Origin: Chitinophagaceae bacterium
Lineage (GTDB): Bacteria > Bacteroidota > Bacteroidia > Chitinophagales > Chitinophagaceae
Direction of reading: 5' to 3'
Assembly: GCA_004173235.1 (NCBI GenBank)
Contig: SEAC01000016.1
Coordinates: 186,001-250,000 of the forward strand
DNA: 64,000 bases
Part shown: in pieces, positions 1 through 7,906 of the stretch
How the letters are laid out: each line of letters starts with the position of its first letter
How positions within the stretch are numbered: position 1 is the first letter of the stretch
The notes under the pieces: generated by a model
What the model saw: only the letters and a program-made list of their open reading frames with translations
Databases searched by the model: none
Told to the model about the DNA's origin: nothing
Translations under genes and position numbers: made by a program

Positions 1-151
1 GGGCTCAGGGTGACAGCAGCGCTTCGGCTGCGCTCAGCGGGACAGTGCTTTGAGTGAGCGCATCGGGACTGTCATGGTGAGCGTAGTCGAACCAGACAGG
101 CCGTTACCGATAAACCAATCGACCAATTAACCACTAAACCCTATCGCCCAC
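1..151. repeat. Intergenic 'CTTCGGCTGCGCTCAGCG' repeat region
   Basis: No gene is visible here. The sequence has the phrase CTTCGGCTGCGCTCAGCG near its start and a related inverted phrase (GAGCGTAGTCGAA) at about 80-92. Related phrases recur at 18815-18842 and 18937-18980, so this is a dispersed intergenic repeat family. The end of the stretch has AACCAATC/ACCAATTAACC words, which are also seen near 32805 and 49260. A gene upstream of the DUF58 gene, commonly a MoxR ATPase, would lie outside the window. Confidence 0.55.
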
Positions 152-1027
152 TTGCTGACAACAGCCGACATACTGAAGAAAGTGCGCACGCTCGAGATCA
201 AAAGCAAGAAGCTCACGAGCGACCTGTTTACGGGCGAGTATCATAGTGCCTTCAAGGGCCGCGGTATGTCGTTCAAGGAAGTGCGGGAATATGCGCCGGG
301 CGATGATGTGCGCTTCATTGACTGGAATGTGTCGGCACGCTTCGGGCACACGTTCAGCAAGCTGTTTGAAGAAGAGCGCGAGCTTACGGTGATGCTCCTC
401 ATCGACGTCAGCGCATCGTCGCTGTTTGGAACCTCGGCCACCAACAAGCGCGAGCTCGCCACCGAGATCGCCGCGGTGCTGGCCTTCTCCGCCATCAACA
501 ACGGCGACAAGGTGGGTGCCATCCTGTACAGCGATCGCATCGAAAAATACATTCCGCCGAAGAAGGGACGCCAGCAGGTGCTCTTCCTCGTGCGCACGCT
601 GCTTACGCTCGAAGCGAAAGGCAAAGGCACCGATCTCGATAAGGCATTGCGCTACTTCAACAACACACGCCGCCAGAGCAGCATTTCGTTTGTACTGAGC
701 GACTTTCTCGATAGCGGCTATGCCGATGCGCTGCGCGTGGTGAGCAGCCGCCACGATGTGGTAGGCATGAAGATCTACGATCGCCTCGACCAGACGTTGC
801 CCGACGTAGGCTTGCTTGAAGTGGAAGATCTGGAAACGGGCCGCCGCCAACTGGTGGACACGAGCAGCAAGTTCGTGCGCTACGAGTACGAGCAGGAATT
901 TTTCCGCATCACCGAATATGCCAACACCCAGTTCAAAAAGGCCGGCAGCGACCTGCTGCACCTGCGCACCGACGAAGACTATGTAAAAGTGTTGCAGCGA
1001 TTTTTCATCAGCCGCGTTCGCCCATGA
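152..1027 (+). CDS. DUF58 domain-containing protein (Bat aerotolerance-type operon)
   Basis: This 291-residue soluble protein has the DUF58 signature (the YAPGDDVRFIDWN segment near residues 48-60) and a VWA-like metal-site motif DVSAS near residue 90. DUF58 proteins usually pair with MoxR AAA+ ATPases and VWA membrane proteins and are thought to act as adaptors in envelope stress or aerotolerance systems; the biochemical role is not settled. The only in-frame start after the stop at 128-130 that fits the family N-terminus is TTG at 152 (an adjacent CTG is the alternative). The gene ends in an ATGA overlap with the next one, so the two are translationally coupled. Confidence 0.85.
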   Translation: MLTTADILKKVRTLEIKSKKLTSDLFTGEYHSAFKGRGMSFKEVREYAPGDDVRFIDWNVSARFGHTFSKLFEEERELTVMLLIDVSASSLFGTSATNKRELATEIAAVLAFSAINNGDKVGAILYSDRIEKYIPPKKGRQQVLFLVRTLLTLEAKGKGTDLDKALRYFNNTRRQSSISFVLSDFLDSGYADALRVVSSRHDVVGMKIYDRLDQTLPDVGLLEVEDLETGRRQLVDTSSKFVRYEYEQEFFRITEYANTQFKKAGSDLLHLRTDEDYVKVLQRFFISRVRP

Positions 1028-1890
1028 TCCGCTACCTTCTTTTTCTTTCCCTGATGCTGATCGCGGGGCCTGTAATGGCCCAGCAGGTGACCCTGTCGGT
1101 AAGCACCGACAAGCGCGCCATCCTCATCGGCGAGCCGCTGGTGCTCGAAGTTTCGCTGGCTGCTTCGGCGCCCGTTGCACCGCTTGTGCTCGACAGCCTC
1201 CCGTACTTCGAAGTATTGGAAGAAGGCAAGGCTGATACCCTTCGCGAAGGAGCCAGCTTCGTGGTGAAGCAGCAATGGCGGCTCACCAGCTGGGACAGCG
1301 GGCGTCGGCAGATCCCGCCGATCGCATACGGTGCGCAGCTTTCAAAAGCCATCACCATACTGGTCAGCTTTTCCTCGCCCTTCGACAAGAACCAACCCTA
1401 CCACGACATCAAAGACGTAGAGAACGTTGAAGTGCCTACCCGCAACACCTGGGTGTGGTACGTGGTGCTGGCCATCCTGCTCGTGGGCATCGCGGCGCTG
1501 TTATTTCCGAAACGCAAGGGGGACGCACCGCGGGCCATACGCGTAGACGAACAGTATTATAAAAAAGTGCTGCAACAGCTGCAGGCCTTGCAGCACGATG
1601 AGGCGCGGCGCAAGGCACCCAAGCAATTTTATACCGACCTTGTTGGCATCCTGCGCGGATACCTCTATCATCGAAAAGGATATTATTCCGATGCCGACAC
1701 CACGACTGACCTGGTTACGCGGCTTCCGCAATGGAGGCTTCCTGCAACCACGCAGGAGGAGTTGCGCGCCGCACTGCAGGAAAGCGACCTCGTGAAGTTT
1801 GCCAAATACCATCCCGGCACTTCCGAAATGGATGCGGCCGTTCAAACATTCAAACGCGCCGTAGTGGCCCTGGAGGAACACAGCCGATGA
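1024..1890 (+). CDS. BatD-like membrane protein
   Basis: This is a 288-residue protein with a signal peptide (residues 1-19, ending VMAQ), a periplasmic beta-rich domain of about 120 residues, one transmembrane helix near residues 138-160 and a charged cytoplasmic helical tail. That arrangement and the position between DUF58 and VWA genes match the short BatD/'oxygen tolerance' proteins of Bacteroidota Bat loci. It overlaps the upstream gene by ATGA and the downstream VWA gene by four bases. It is much shorter than full-length BatD, so the name is by architecture and context only. Confidence 0.65.
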   Translation: MIRYLLFLSLMLIAGPVMAQQVTLSVSTDKRAILIGEPLVLEVSLAASAPVAPLVLDSLPYFEVLEEGKADTLREGASFVVKQQWRLTSWDSGRRQIPPIAYGAQLSKAITILVSFSSPFDKNQPYHDIKDVENVEVPTRNTWVWYVVLAILLVGIAALLFPKRKGDAPRAIRVDEQYYKKVLQQLQALQHDEARRKAPKQFYTDLVGILRGYLYHRKGYYSDADTTTDLVTRLPQWRLPATTQEELRAALQESDLVKFAKYHPGTSEMDAAVQTFKRAVVALEEHSR

Positions 1891-2879
1891 TTTACGATTG
1901 GTTGCAAGAGGTGAGCTTCGCGTATGCGTGGATGCTGCCCTTCCTCGGGCTGGTGCCCGTGCTGGCCTTCATCTGGGCGCGCGGCCGCCACAGCCGGCGC
2001 CCCGCGCTGCGCGTGTCTACGGCGGCCGTCTTCCGCGTGCGCTCGGCCCGCATCACCTGGCTTTTTCTGCTGCCGTTGTTCCGCACGCTGGCGGGCCTGC
2101 TCCTCGTGGCCGCGCTCGCGCGCCCGCAGGTGCGCGACGTGCAAAAGCGCTACCTCGGCAACGGCATCTCCATCGTGCTGTGCATGGATGTGAGCGGCTC
2201 GATGGCCACGCCCGATTTCACGCCCTACCGGCTGCACGTGGCAAAGGAAGTGGCGATGGATTTCGTGCGTGCCCGCCCCGTAGACCAGATCGGCCTCGTG
2301 GTGTTTGCGGGAGAAGCCTTCACCCAGTTTCCCATATCTACCGACCACGAAGCGTTGCTGGAGCAGATCCGCAGCCTGCGGCCCGATATGCTGCAGCGCG
2401 GAACGCTCATTGGCGAAGGACTTGCCACTTCGGTGGCGCGCCTGAGCGATGTGCCCGGCAAAAGCAAAGTGGTGGTGTTGCTTACCGATGGCAGCGAAGA
2501 AGCGCCGCCCACGCGCATCATCGATCCCGAATCGGCCATCGGCATCGCCCGCACGAAGGGTGTGAAGGTGTACACCATCGGGCTCAACTCGGGCGGCACC
2601 ATCAACGTGCCCGGCGAAGGCGTGCGCCAGCTGCCCAACATCGACGAGCCCCTGCTGCAACGCATGGCGCAAAGCACTGGGGGCGCTTACTTCCGCGCAC
2701 GCGACAAATCGGCCCTTGAAGGAGTGTATGCCCGCATCAACCAGCTCGAAAAAAGCGATGTGCAGGTGATCAACCGCACACGCTACCACGAGGAATTTCA
2801 CTGGTTCGTGCTCGCTGCGCTCTTCTTCCTGCTGCTCGAAGGCCTGTTGCGCTATACTTTATTCCGTACTTTGCCCTGA
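1887..2879 (+). CDS. BatA-like VWA domain membrane protein
   Basis: This 330-residue protein starts at the ATG at 1887, which overlaps the preceding stop; the reading frame is open further upstream but inside the previous gene. Two N-terminal membrane segments (about residues 10-30 and 55-77) precede a von Willebrand A domain with the metal-site motif DVSGS at residues 101-105, and a C-terminal membrane segment sits near residues 305-325. This is the BatA architecture of Bacteroides aerotolerance loci. The usual BatB (second VWA) and BatC (TPR) partners are not next door; rsgA follows with a one-base overlap. Confidence 0.85.
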   Translation: MIYDWLQEVSFAYAWMLPFLGLVPVLAFIWARGRHSRRPALRVSTAAVFRVRSARITWLFLLPLFRTLAGLLLVAALARPQVRDVQKRYLGNGISIVLCMDVSGSMATPDFTPYRLHVAKEVAMDFVRARPVDQIGLVVFAGEAFTQFPISTDHEALLEQIRSLRPDMLQRGTLIGEGLATSVARLSDVPGKSKVVVLLTDGSEEAPPTRIIDPESAIGIARTKGVKVYTIGLNSGGTINVPGEGVRQLPNIDEPLLQRMAQSTGGAYFRARDKSALEGVYARINQLEKSDVQVINRTRYHEEFHWFVLAALFFLLLEGLLRYTLFRTLP

Positions 2880-3802
2880 TGGAAGGTGTTGTGTATAAAT
2901 CGACGGGAAGCTGGTACTCGGTAAAAGATACCGGGGGGCGCTGGTGGAAGGCGCGCCTGAAGGGCATCTTCAAGCAGGGAGGCCTTACGTCTACCAACCC
3001 CATCGCCGTGGGCGACCGCGTGGAATTCGATTCTGAAAACGAAGGCGAAGACACCGGCACCATCACCGCTATCCGCGACCGAGTCAATCACATCAACCGC
3101 CTCTCGCCCAAGGGGCGCCACCAGCAGCACATTGTGGCCGCCAACCTCGATCAAACGCTGCTCATCGCCACGCTGCGCGATCCCCGTACTTCTACGGGTT
3201 TCATCGACCGCTTCCTCGTGACGTCCGAGATGTACCACGTGCCCGCAATCATCCTTTTCAACAAGGCCGACCTCTACCGCGATAAAGAGTGGGAGCTGTA
3301 CGGCGAACTCGAAGAGATCTATACAGAAGTGGGCTACCGCGTGCAGCTGGTGTCGCTGCTCGAAGGCAAGGGCGTGGCAGAAGTGCAGGCATTGCTGAAG
3401 GATAAGACAACGCTTGTGAGCGGTCATAGCGGTGTGGGAAAATCATCCTTCATCAATGCAGTGCTGGGTACGGCCATCAAAACGCAGGACGTGAGCGGCT
3501 GGAGCGGCAAAGGACAACACACCACCACGTTTGCCGAGATGTATGACCTTCCCGAGGGCGGCTCAATCATCGATACGCCGGGCTTGAAAGAGTTCGGACT
3601 CGTAAACGTGGACAAGGCCGAGCTCAGTGGCTACTTCCCCGAAATGCGCGACCGGCTGCAAGGCTGCCAGTTCAACAACTGCCTGCACATGAACGAGCCG
3701 GGTTGCGCCATTAAGGAAGCCGTACGCAACGGCGAGATCTCCGAAGAGCGCTACGTCAACTACGCAACGATCCTCGATACGATCGACGAGAAGAACTACT
3801 GA
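2879..3802 (+). CDS. rsgA: Ribosome small-subunit-dependent GTPase A (RsgA)
   Basis: This is a circularly permuted GTPase of 307 residues that acts in late 30S ribosomal subunit maturation. An N-terminal OB-fold is followed by the G4 motif NKAD (128-131), the P-loop GHSGVGKS (182-189), the switch segment KGQHTTT (211-217), G3 DTPG (232-235) and a C-terminal zinc site from Cys253, Cys258, His260 and Cys266. The G4-G1-G3 order is diagnostic. The start ATG shares one base with the stop of the VWA gene, so it appears to be the last gene of the DUF58-Bat operon. An iterated palindrome lies inside the gene at 3184-3197. Confidence 0.95.
   Translation: MEGVVYKSTGSWYSVKDTGGRWWKARLKGIFKQGGLTSTNPIAVGDRVEFDSENEGEDTGTITAIRDRVNHINRLSPKGRHQQHIVAANLDQTLLIATLRDPRTSTGFIDRFLVTSEMYHVPAIILFNKADLYRDKEWELYGELEEIYTEVGYRVQLVSLLEGKGVAEVQALLKDKTTLVSGHSGVGKSSFINAVLGTAIKTQDVSGWSGKGQHTTTFAEMYDLPEGGSIIDTPGLKEFGLVNVDKAELSGYFPEMRDRLQGCQFNNCLHMNEPGCAIKEAVRNGEISEERYVNYATILDTIDEKNY
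3184..3197. repeat. CCGTA-N4-TACGG palindrome, copy 1
   Basis: The sequence is CCGTACTTCTACGG, inside rsgA. It is read as Pro-Arg-Thr-Ser-Thr, a different frame from the copy at 8217. It belongs to a family of six perfect 5-bp inverted repeats with a 4-nt spacer found in this window. Confidence 0.6.
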
Positions 3803-3947
3803 TCGCTTCTGCTCCATTGCCCCACGCGCACGTTTCGTTTACAGCCGTGCTTCAATATCAATTTACCGCCCTGCCTGGCTTTGGTTTACCTTGAAGAGGA
3901 CTTCCCGAACGGAAGCCTTTCTCATCCTTTAACCAAAATCAATTTTT

Positions 3948-5216
3948 ATGTCCTTCAACCTGGTAGAAACAGTAAAGGCTTTATTCAATCATGAAGTGGT
4001 GAGCCACGCGGCGCCATCGCTTGGTGAAAGTGAAAACGGCATTCAGAAAGCACTCTCCGCAATTGTTCCCGTGATCTTAGGGGGCATCGTATCGAAAGCC
4101 TCGGGGAGAGACGACGGTTCTGTGTTCGATATGGCGCGAACCGCATCGGGCGGGGGCCTCAGCAACATCATCCGCGGCCTCGCCACCGGCGATTTCCAGT
4201 CGATCATTTCGCGTGGGATGGACCTCGTGCACGGGATCTTCGGCAGCCATGCCGTTTCGGTGAACAAATCGGTAGCTGCATTTTCGGGTGTAAAAGAATC
4301 CTCTGCCAATTCACTGATGGCACTCGTGGCGCCGGTTGTTCTGGGCAAGCTGGGCGAGCACGCAGCGCAAAACAACCTGAATGCTTCTTCGTTCGGATCG
4401 TTCCTCGAAAGCCAGAAGTCGGACATCATGAATGCGATGCCCGCCGGTTTGAGCATGGGCAACCTGCCGGGATGGAGCGCGCTCAGCTCCGTAGGAGGCA
4501 GCGCTACTGCAGCTGCCACTGATATCCGCGACCGTGCATCGGTGCACACCAACCGTCCCGTTACCGATGTAAAGACGAGTAGCAATAAATGGCTGCTACC
4601 ACTGATCCTCATCGCTGCAGCGGTGGTGCTTTGGTACCTGCTTTCCAAAGGTTGCAACCAGCCTCAATCCACAACCACAACGCACGACACGACGGCGGTG
4701 GTGACGCCACCGGTTACCGCCGATACCACAGCCACTACAACGACCACGACGCGTACGTCCACCAAGGTGCGGCTCGCCAACGGCACCGAGCTGAATGCCT
4801 ACACCGGCGGTGTAGAGGAGCAGCTGGTGCGTTGTCTCGACGATGCTTCCTGCCAGGCGGGTAAAGACAAGTGGTTTGATTTCGATAATATTAATTTCGA
4901 AGTAGGCAGTGCGCGTCTTACAGCGGAAAGCCAGGAGCAGGTGCGCAACATTGCCGCCATTCTTGCGGCCTACCCGGCGGCACACATCAAAGTGGGTGGT
5001 TACACCGACAAGACCGGCGATGCGGCATCCAACAAAACCCTGAGCCAGCAAAGAGCCGACGCCGTACTCGGTGCGATCCGCTCGGCGGGTGGCAAAGCCG
5101 AGCAGCTTACCGGTGCGGAAGGCTATGGTTCTGAGTTTGCAACGGTTGCCGAAACAGCGAGCGACGAGGAACGCAGGAAAGACCGCCGCATTGCGCTGCA
5201 ACTGAATGCCAAATAA
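3948..5216 (+). CDS. DUF937 / OmpA-family envelope protein
   Basis: This 422-residue protein joins an N-terminal DUF937 (YidB-like) helical region (about residues 1-180, rich in GGIVSKASG-type turns), one transmembrane helix at about 213-234, a Thr-rich linker, and a C-terminal OmpA peptidoglycan-binding domain (about 300-420, with the NFEVGSARLT strand and the RRIAL end). OmpA domains anchor envelope proteins to peptidoglycan; the role of DUF937 is unknown. It has no obvious cleavable signal, so the DUF937 part probably stays cytoplasmic while the OmpA part reaches the periplasm. It stands alone and is followed by a strong terminator. Confidence 0.85.
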   Translation: MSFNLVETVKALFNHEVVSHAAPSLGESENGIQKALSAIVPVILGGIVSKASGRDDGSVFDMARTASGGGLSNIIRGLATGDFQSIISRGMDLVHGIFGSHAVSVNKSVAAFSGVKESSANSLMALVAPVVLGKLGEHAAQNNLNASSFGSFLESQKSDIMNAMPAGLSMGNLPGWSALSSVGGSATAAATDIRDRASVHTNRPVTDVKTSSNKWLLPLILIAAAVVLWYLLSKGCNQPQSTTTTHDTTAVVTPPVTADTTATTTTTTRTSTKVRLANGTELNAYTGGVEEQLVRCLDDASCQAGKDKWFDFDNINFEVGSARLTAESQEQVRNIAAILAAYPAAHIKVGGYTDKTGDAASNKTLSQQRADAVLGAIRSAGGKAEQLTGAEGYGSEFATVAETASDEERRKDRRIALQLNAK

Positions 5217-5254
5217 AAAGCGAAGGCCCTGGGCGATCGCTTTCAACATTTAGG

Positions 5255-5287
5255 AAGATCCCGGCACGCAGCCGGGATCTTTTATTT
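5255..5287 (+). terminator. Rho-independent terminator of the DUF937-OmpA gene
   Basis: An 11-bp perfect stem (5255-5265 with 5271-5281, core GATCCCGGC) encloses a 5-nt loop and is followed by a T-rich run. It sits 38 bases after the stop codon. Confidence 0.85.
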
Positions 5288-5314
5288 ATTCGTGTGAGAG
5301 ACGAGGCATCCCAC

Positions 5315-5638
5315 TTAAGCACGCATGTCTACGGTCATCAGCTTTCCTTCCAGCACGGAAGCCAGTTCCACTACGGCCTCGTTGGCGCGCTTGGATGCTT
5401 CGTTGAGCTGCGTCGGGAAAAGCGAAATGCCATTGTAAATGCTGTAGCAAAGCGTGAGCAGGTGCTTGCCAAAGGAGAAGTTCCAGTTGATGGCATCGAA
5501 TTCGTCTTCTTTCTGCGTAAAGGCTACGTTGAGATCGGTAGACAGGATGTCGGCAACGAGGTAAAAACGTTTCAGGCCGCCGTCGTCGTCAATAACGGCT
5601 TCGGTGCATCCCAGCGCATTGCGTAAGGTCAGGCTCAT
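5315..5638 (-). CDS. Conserved hypothetical protein (107 aa)
   Basis: This is a soluble 107-residue protein with no signal peptide, membrane segment or recognised motif. It begins MSLTLRNALG and is predicted mixed alpha/beta from its pattern. I do not recognise a family with a known function. The gene stands alone and converges on the terminator of the DUF937-OmpA gene. Its composition and codon choice resemble the neighbouring genes, which supports it being real. Confidence 0.65.
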   Translation of the reverse strand: MSLTLRNALGCTEAVIDDDGGLKRFYLVADILSTDLNVAFTQKEDEFDAINWNFSFGKHLLTLCYSIYNGISLFPTQLNEASKRANEAVVELASVLEGKLMTVDMRA

Positions 5639-5710
5639 GGTAGGGCGGTTTTAGGTAAGACGCAAAAAGCGCGTCCGTAGCTGCATCGTCGCAAACTTTA
5701 TGCCGCGGAG

Positions 5711-5736
5711 TAAAGTCAAAATTCAAAAGTCAAAAG
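5711..5736. repeat. GTCAAAATTCAAAAGTC intergenic repeat (single copy)
   Basis: An AT-rich copy of the family also found as inverted pairs at 12841-12893, 20484-20612 and 57764-57861. Here it lies between two minus-strand genes and no opposing arm is seen. Confidence 0.6.
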
Positions 5737-5797
5737 CGCGACTTGTACCGATGGCGGACGCGAATCGGGTTTTCACTGTTTACTTTGTAATCTTGAA

Positions 5798-5986
5798 TTA
5801 ATAATCGTAGCTCTTGGGGCCGCGCCACTTCGCCTTTTTCTTCGGAGGCTCGTTGAGCAGTTTTTCCGCGCCCACGTTACGTCCGTCGCTGGGGCAGCCT
5901 TCCCCTTTTTTCTTGAAAACACTGCAGGATGTGCCCAGGAACAGGAACGTGGTAGCCAGCAGCATGGGACGGGAAAGGTTTTTCAT
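5798..5986 (-). CDS. Small putative lipoprotein (62 aa)
   Basis: The frame is open further upstream, but the ATG at 5986 gives a proper lipoprotein start: MKNLSRP, a hydrophobic stretch, then the lipobox LGTSC with the modified Cys at residue 21. The mature part is short, basic (KKK clusters) and Pro-rich. It is probably tethered to the inner or outer membrane. No function is known. Confidence 0.65.
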   Translation of the reverse strand: MKNLSRPMLLATTFLFLGTSCSVFKKKGEGCPSDGRNVGAEKLLNEPPKKKAKWRGPKSYDY

Positions 5987-6045
5987 CTCGGGGGTTTGAA
6001 TCCCGAATTTCGGACAAATTCCCCATATGGACGACTCATCGGCGA

Positions 6046-6597
6046 TCAATTGCCCCCGGGCCGTGCTGAACCGGCCTCGTTGACGGCGCTGAACCAGGCC
6101 GAGTAGCGGAGGTAATTGTTCGCGATCCGGTGGATCTCGCCTTCCAAAAGGCCATGCGGCAGCTCTTTCACTTTTTTGGCGGGCACGCCGGCGTAGATAG
6201 AATTTCCTTCGCACACCGTTCCCTCCAGCACCACGGCGCCGGCCGCGATGATGGTGTGCGAATGCACCACGGCGTTGTCCATCACAATGGAACCCATCCC
6301 GATCAGCACGTGGTCGTGCACCGTGCAGCCATGCACGATCGCATTGTGCCCAATGGATACATGATTGCCGATGATCGCTTTCGTTTTTTCAAACGTGGCG
6401 TGGATGACGGCACCATCCTGCACGTTCACCCGGTTGCCCATGCGAATACTATTTACATCGCCCCGAACAACGGCATTGAACCATACGCTGCATTCATCGC
6501 CCATGATCACGTCGCCAACGATGGTGGCATTGGGTGCAATGAAACAATCGTTGCCCCACGCGGGGTGCTTGCCTTCTACCGGAAGGATAAGTGCCAT
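6046..6597 (-). CDS. Gamma-carbonic anhydrase-like hexapeptide-repeat protein
   Basis: This is a 183-residue left-handed beta-helix protein of the YrdA/PaaY/CaiE type. Hexapeptide repeats run through residues 15-150, and the likely zinc ligands are His residues in the HATF, GHNAIVHG and nearby turns. Such proteins form trimers with inter-subunit metal sites; some have carbonic anhydrase or CoA-hydrolase activity, others none. The start was set at the ATG at 6597 (MALILPVEGKHP); the frame stays open further upstream into the next gene's promoter region. The C-terminal ARPGGN tail is a little longer than usual. Confidence 0.85.
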   Translation of the reverse strand: MALILPVEGKHPAWGNDCFIAPNATIVGDVIMGDECSVWFNAVVRGDVNSIRMGNRVNVQDGAVIHATFEKTKAIIGNHVSIGHNAIVHGCTVHDHVLIGMGSIVMDNAVVHSHTIIAAGAVVLEGTVCEGNSIYAGVPAKKVKELPHGLLEGEIHRIANNYLRYSAWFSAVNEAGSARPGGN

Positions 6598-6609
6598 GGA
6601 AGAATGATT

Positions 6610-6680
6610 TATGGTTGGTTGTTTGTGGTTGTGTTGCGGGGTATAGAAACCGCAAACTACAAACTCCAAACTACAAACTA
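6610..6680. repeat. Inverted pair of CAAACTACAAAC-type repeats
   Basis: The left arm (about 6610-6640, GTTGTTTGTGGTT words) and right arm (about 6647-6680, CGCAAACTACAAACTCC words) are approximate reverse complements. The same family forms another pair at 35321-35402. The right arm runs into the promoter box of the aminotransferase gene. Confidence 0.6.
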
Positions 6681-6686
6681 ATTTTG
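6679..6686 (+). promoter_or_regulatory. Bacteroidota -7 promoter box of the aminotransferase gene
   Basis: TAATTTTG matches the TAnnTTTG consensus exactly. It ends four bases before the ATG at 6691, so transcription would start at or next to the start codon. I see no -33 TTG at proper spacing that I would defend. Confidence 0.5.
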
Positions 6687-6690
6687 CGCC

Positions 6691-7872
6691 ATGAACCTCC
6701 GCCAGCTTTTCCTCCAACACGTTGCACAAACTTCCACTGCGCCGCTCGCACTCGAGATCGTGCGGGCCGAGGGCTCGATGCTTTATGGTGCGCAAGGGGA
6801 GGAGTGGATCGACGGCATTGGCGGAATATCGGTGGCCAACGTGGGACATCGCCACCCGGCCGTTGTGGAGGCGGTGCGCAAACAGCTGGATGCCTACCTC
6901 CACGTGATGGTGTATGGCGAATTTGTGCAAAGCCCACAGGTGCGTTACGCGCAGGCGTTGGCGGCGCATCTTCCTTCGCACTTAAGCAGCGTGTATTTTA
7001 CCAACTCGGGGGCAGAGGCGGTGGAAGGTGCGATGAAACTTGCGAAGCGGGTTACGGGACGCACGGGCATCATCGCGTTTCAGGATTCTTATCACGGCTC
7101 CACGCAGGGTGCGCTCAGCATTATCGGGTCGGAATACTGGAGAAACGCCTACCGGCCCCTATTGCCCGGTGTGCACCACGCCGTGTACAACGACCTTTCG
7201 ATGATTGACCGTATTTCTACGGATACCGCCTGCGTCATCGCCGAAACGGTGCAGGCAGAAGCAGGAGTGCGGCCGCCATCGAAAGAATGGCTTCAGGCGC
7301 TGCGTGCGCGTTGCACAGAAACCGGCACCTTGCTCATCCTCGACGAGATACAGGCCGGCTTTGGCCGCACCGGCAGCTTGTGGGCATTCACGCAGTTTGG
7401 CATCGAGCCCGATGTGCTGCTGCTGGGAAAGGCGCTTGGCGGCGGGATGCCTCTGGGCGCCTTTATCGCGCGGAAGGACTTGATGGATCATTTTGCAGAC
7501 GCACCCGTGCTGGGGCACATCACCACTTTTGGCGGTCACCCGGTGTGCTGCACTGCCGGACTTGCGGGCTTTGAAGCGTTGCTTGCAGAAGCGCTCGCGG
7601 AAGGCGCTGAAGCAAAAGGCGCGCTTTTCGGGCAGCTCCTGCGCGATGTTCCAGGGCTGCAGTCCATCTCGCGTTGCGGCCTGTGGCTGGCGCTTCGCTT
7701 TGATGGCTTCGACAGCAACAAGCGCATCATCGACCATTGCATCGCAAAGGGACTGCTCACCGACTGGTTTCTGTTTGCCTCCGATTGCCTGCGCATTTCG
7801 CCGCCGCTCAACATCAGCGAAGACGAGATCCGCCGCGCCTGCAGCATCATCCACAGCGCTGCCTCTTCGTGA
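6691..7872 (+). CDS. Class III PLP-dependent aminotransferase
   Basis: This 393-residue protein belongs to the acetylornithine/4-aminobutyrate aminotransferase family. Visible motifs are the TNSGAEAVEGAMKLA phosphate-binding segment (about 108-122), the DEIQAGFGRTG motif that positions the cofactor (about 218-228) and GKALGGGMPLGA, whose Lys (about residue 248) forms the PLP aldimine. Class III enzymes transfer amino groups from omega-amino acids or acetylornithine to 2-oxoglutarate; the substrate cannot be fixed here because no arginine-pathway genes are adjacent. A CCGTA-N4-TACGG palindrome lies at 7209-7222. Confidence 0.9.
   Translation: MNLRQLFLQHVAQTSTAPLALEIVRAEGSMLYGAQGEEWIDGIGGISVANVGHRHPAVVEAVRKQLDAYLHVMVYGEFVQSPQVRYAQALAAHLPSHLSSVYFTNSGAEAVEGAMKLAKRVTGRTGIIAFQDSYHGSTQGALSIIGSEYWRNAYRPLLPGVHHAVYNDLSMIDRISTDTACVIAETVQAEAGVRPPSKEWLQALRARCTETGTLLILDEIQAGFGRTGSLWAFTQFGIEPDVLLLGKALGGGMPLGAFIARKDLMDHFADAPVLGHITTFGGHPVCCTAGLAGFEALLAEALAEGAEAKGALFGQLLRDVPGLQSISRCGLWLALRFDGFDSNKRIIDHCIAKGLLTDWFLFASDCLRISPPLNISEDEIRRACSIIHSAASS
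7209..7222. repeat. CCGTA-N4-TACGG palindrome, copy 2
   Basis: CCGTATTTCTACGG inside the aminotransferase gene, read as Arg-Ile-Ser-Thr. It is identical in sequence to the copy at 8217, which is read in another frame. Confidence 0.6.
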
Positions 7873-7878
7873 ACAAAG

Positions 7879-7886
7879 TATATTTG
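7879..7886 (+). promoter_or_regulatory. -7 promoter box of the TraB/GumN gene
   Basis: TATATTTG is a perfect TAnnTTTG match in the 34-base gap between the aminotransferase stop and the ATG at 7907. Confidence 0.45.
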
Positions 7887-7906
7887 TTGAAATACCCCAG
7901 CTAACG

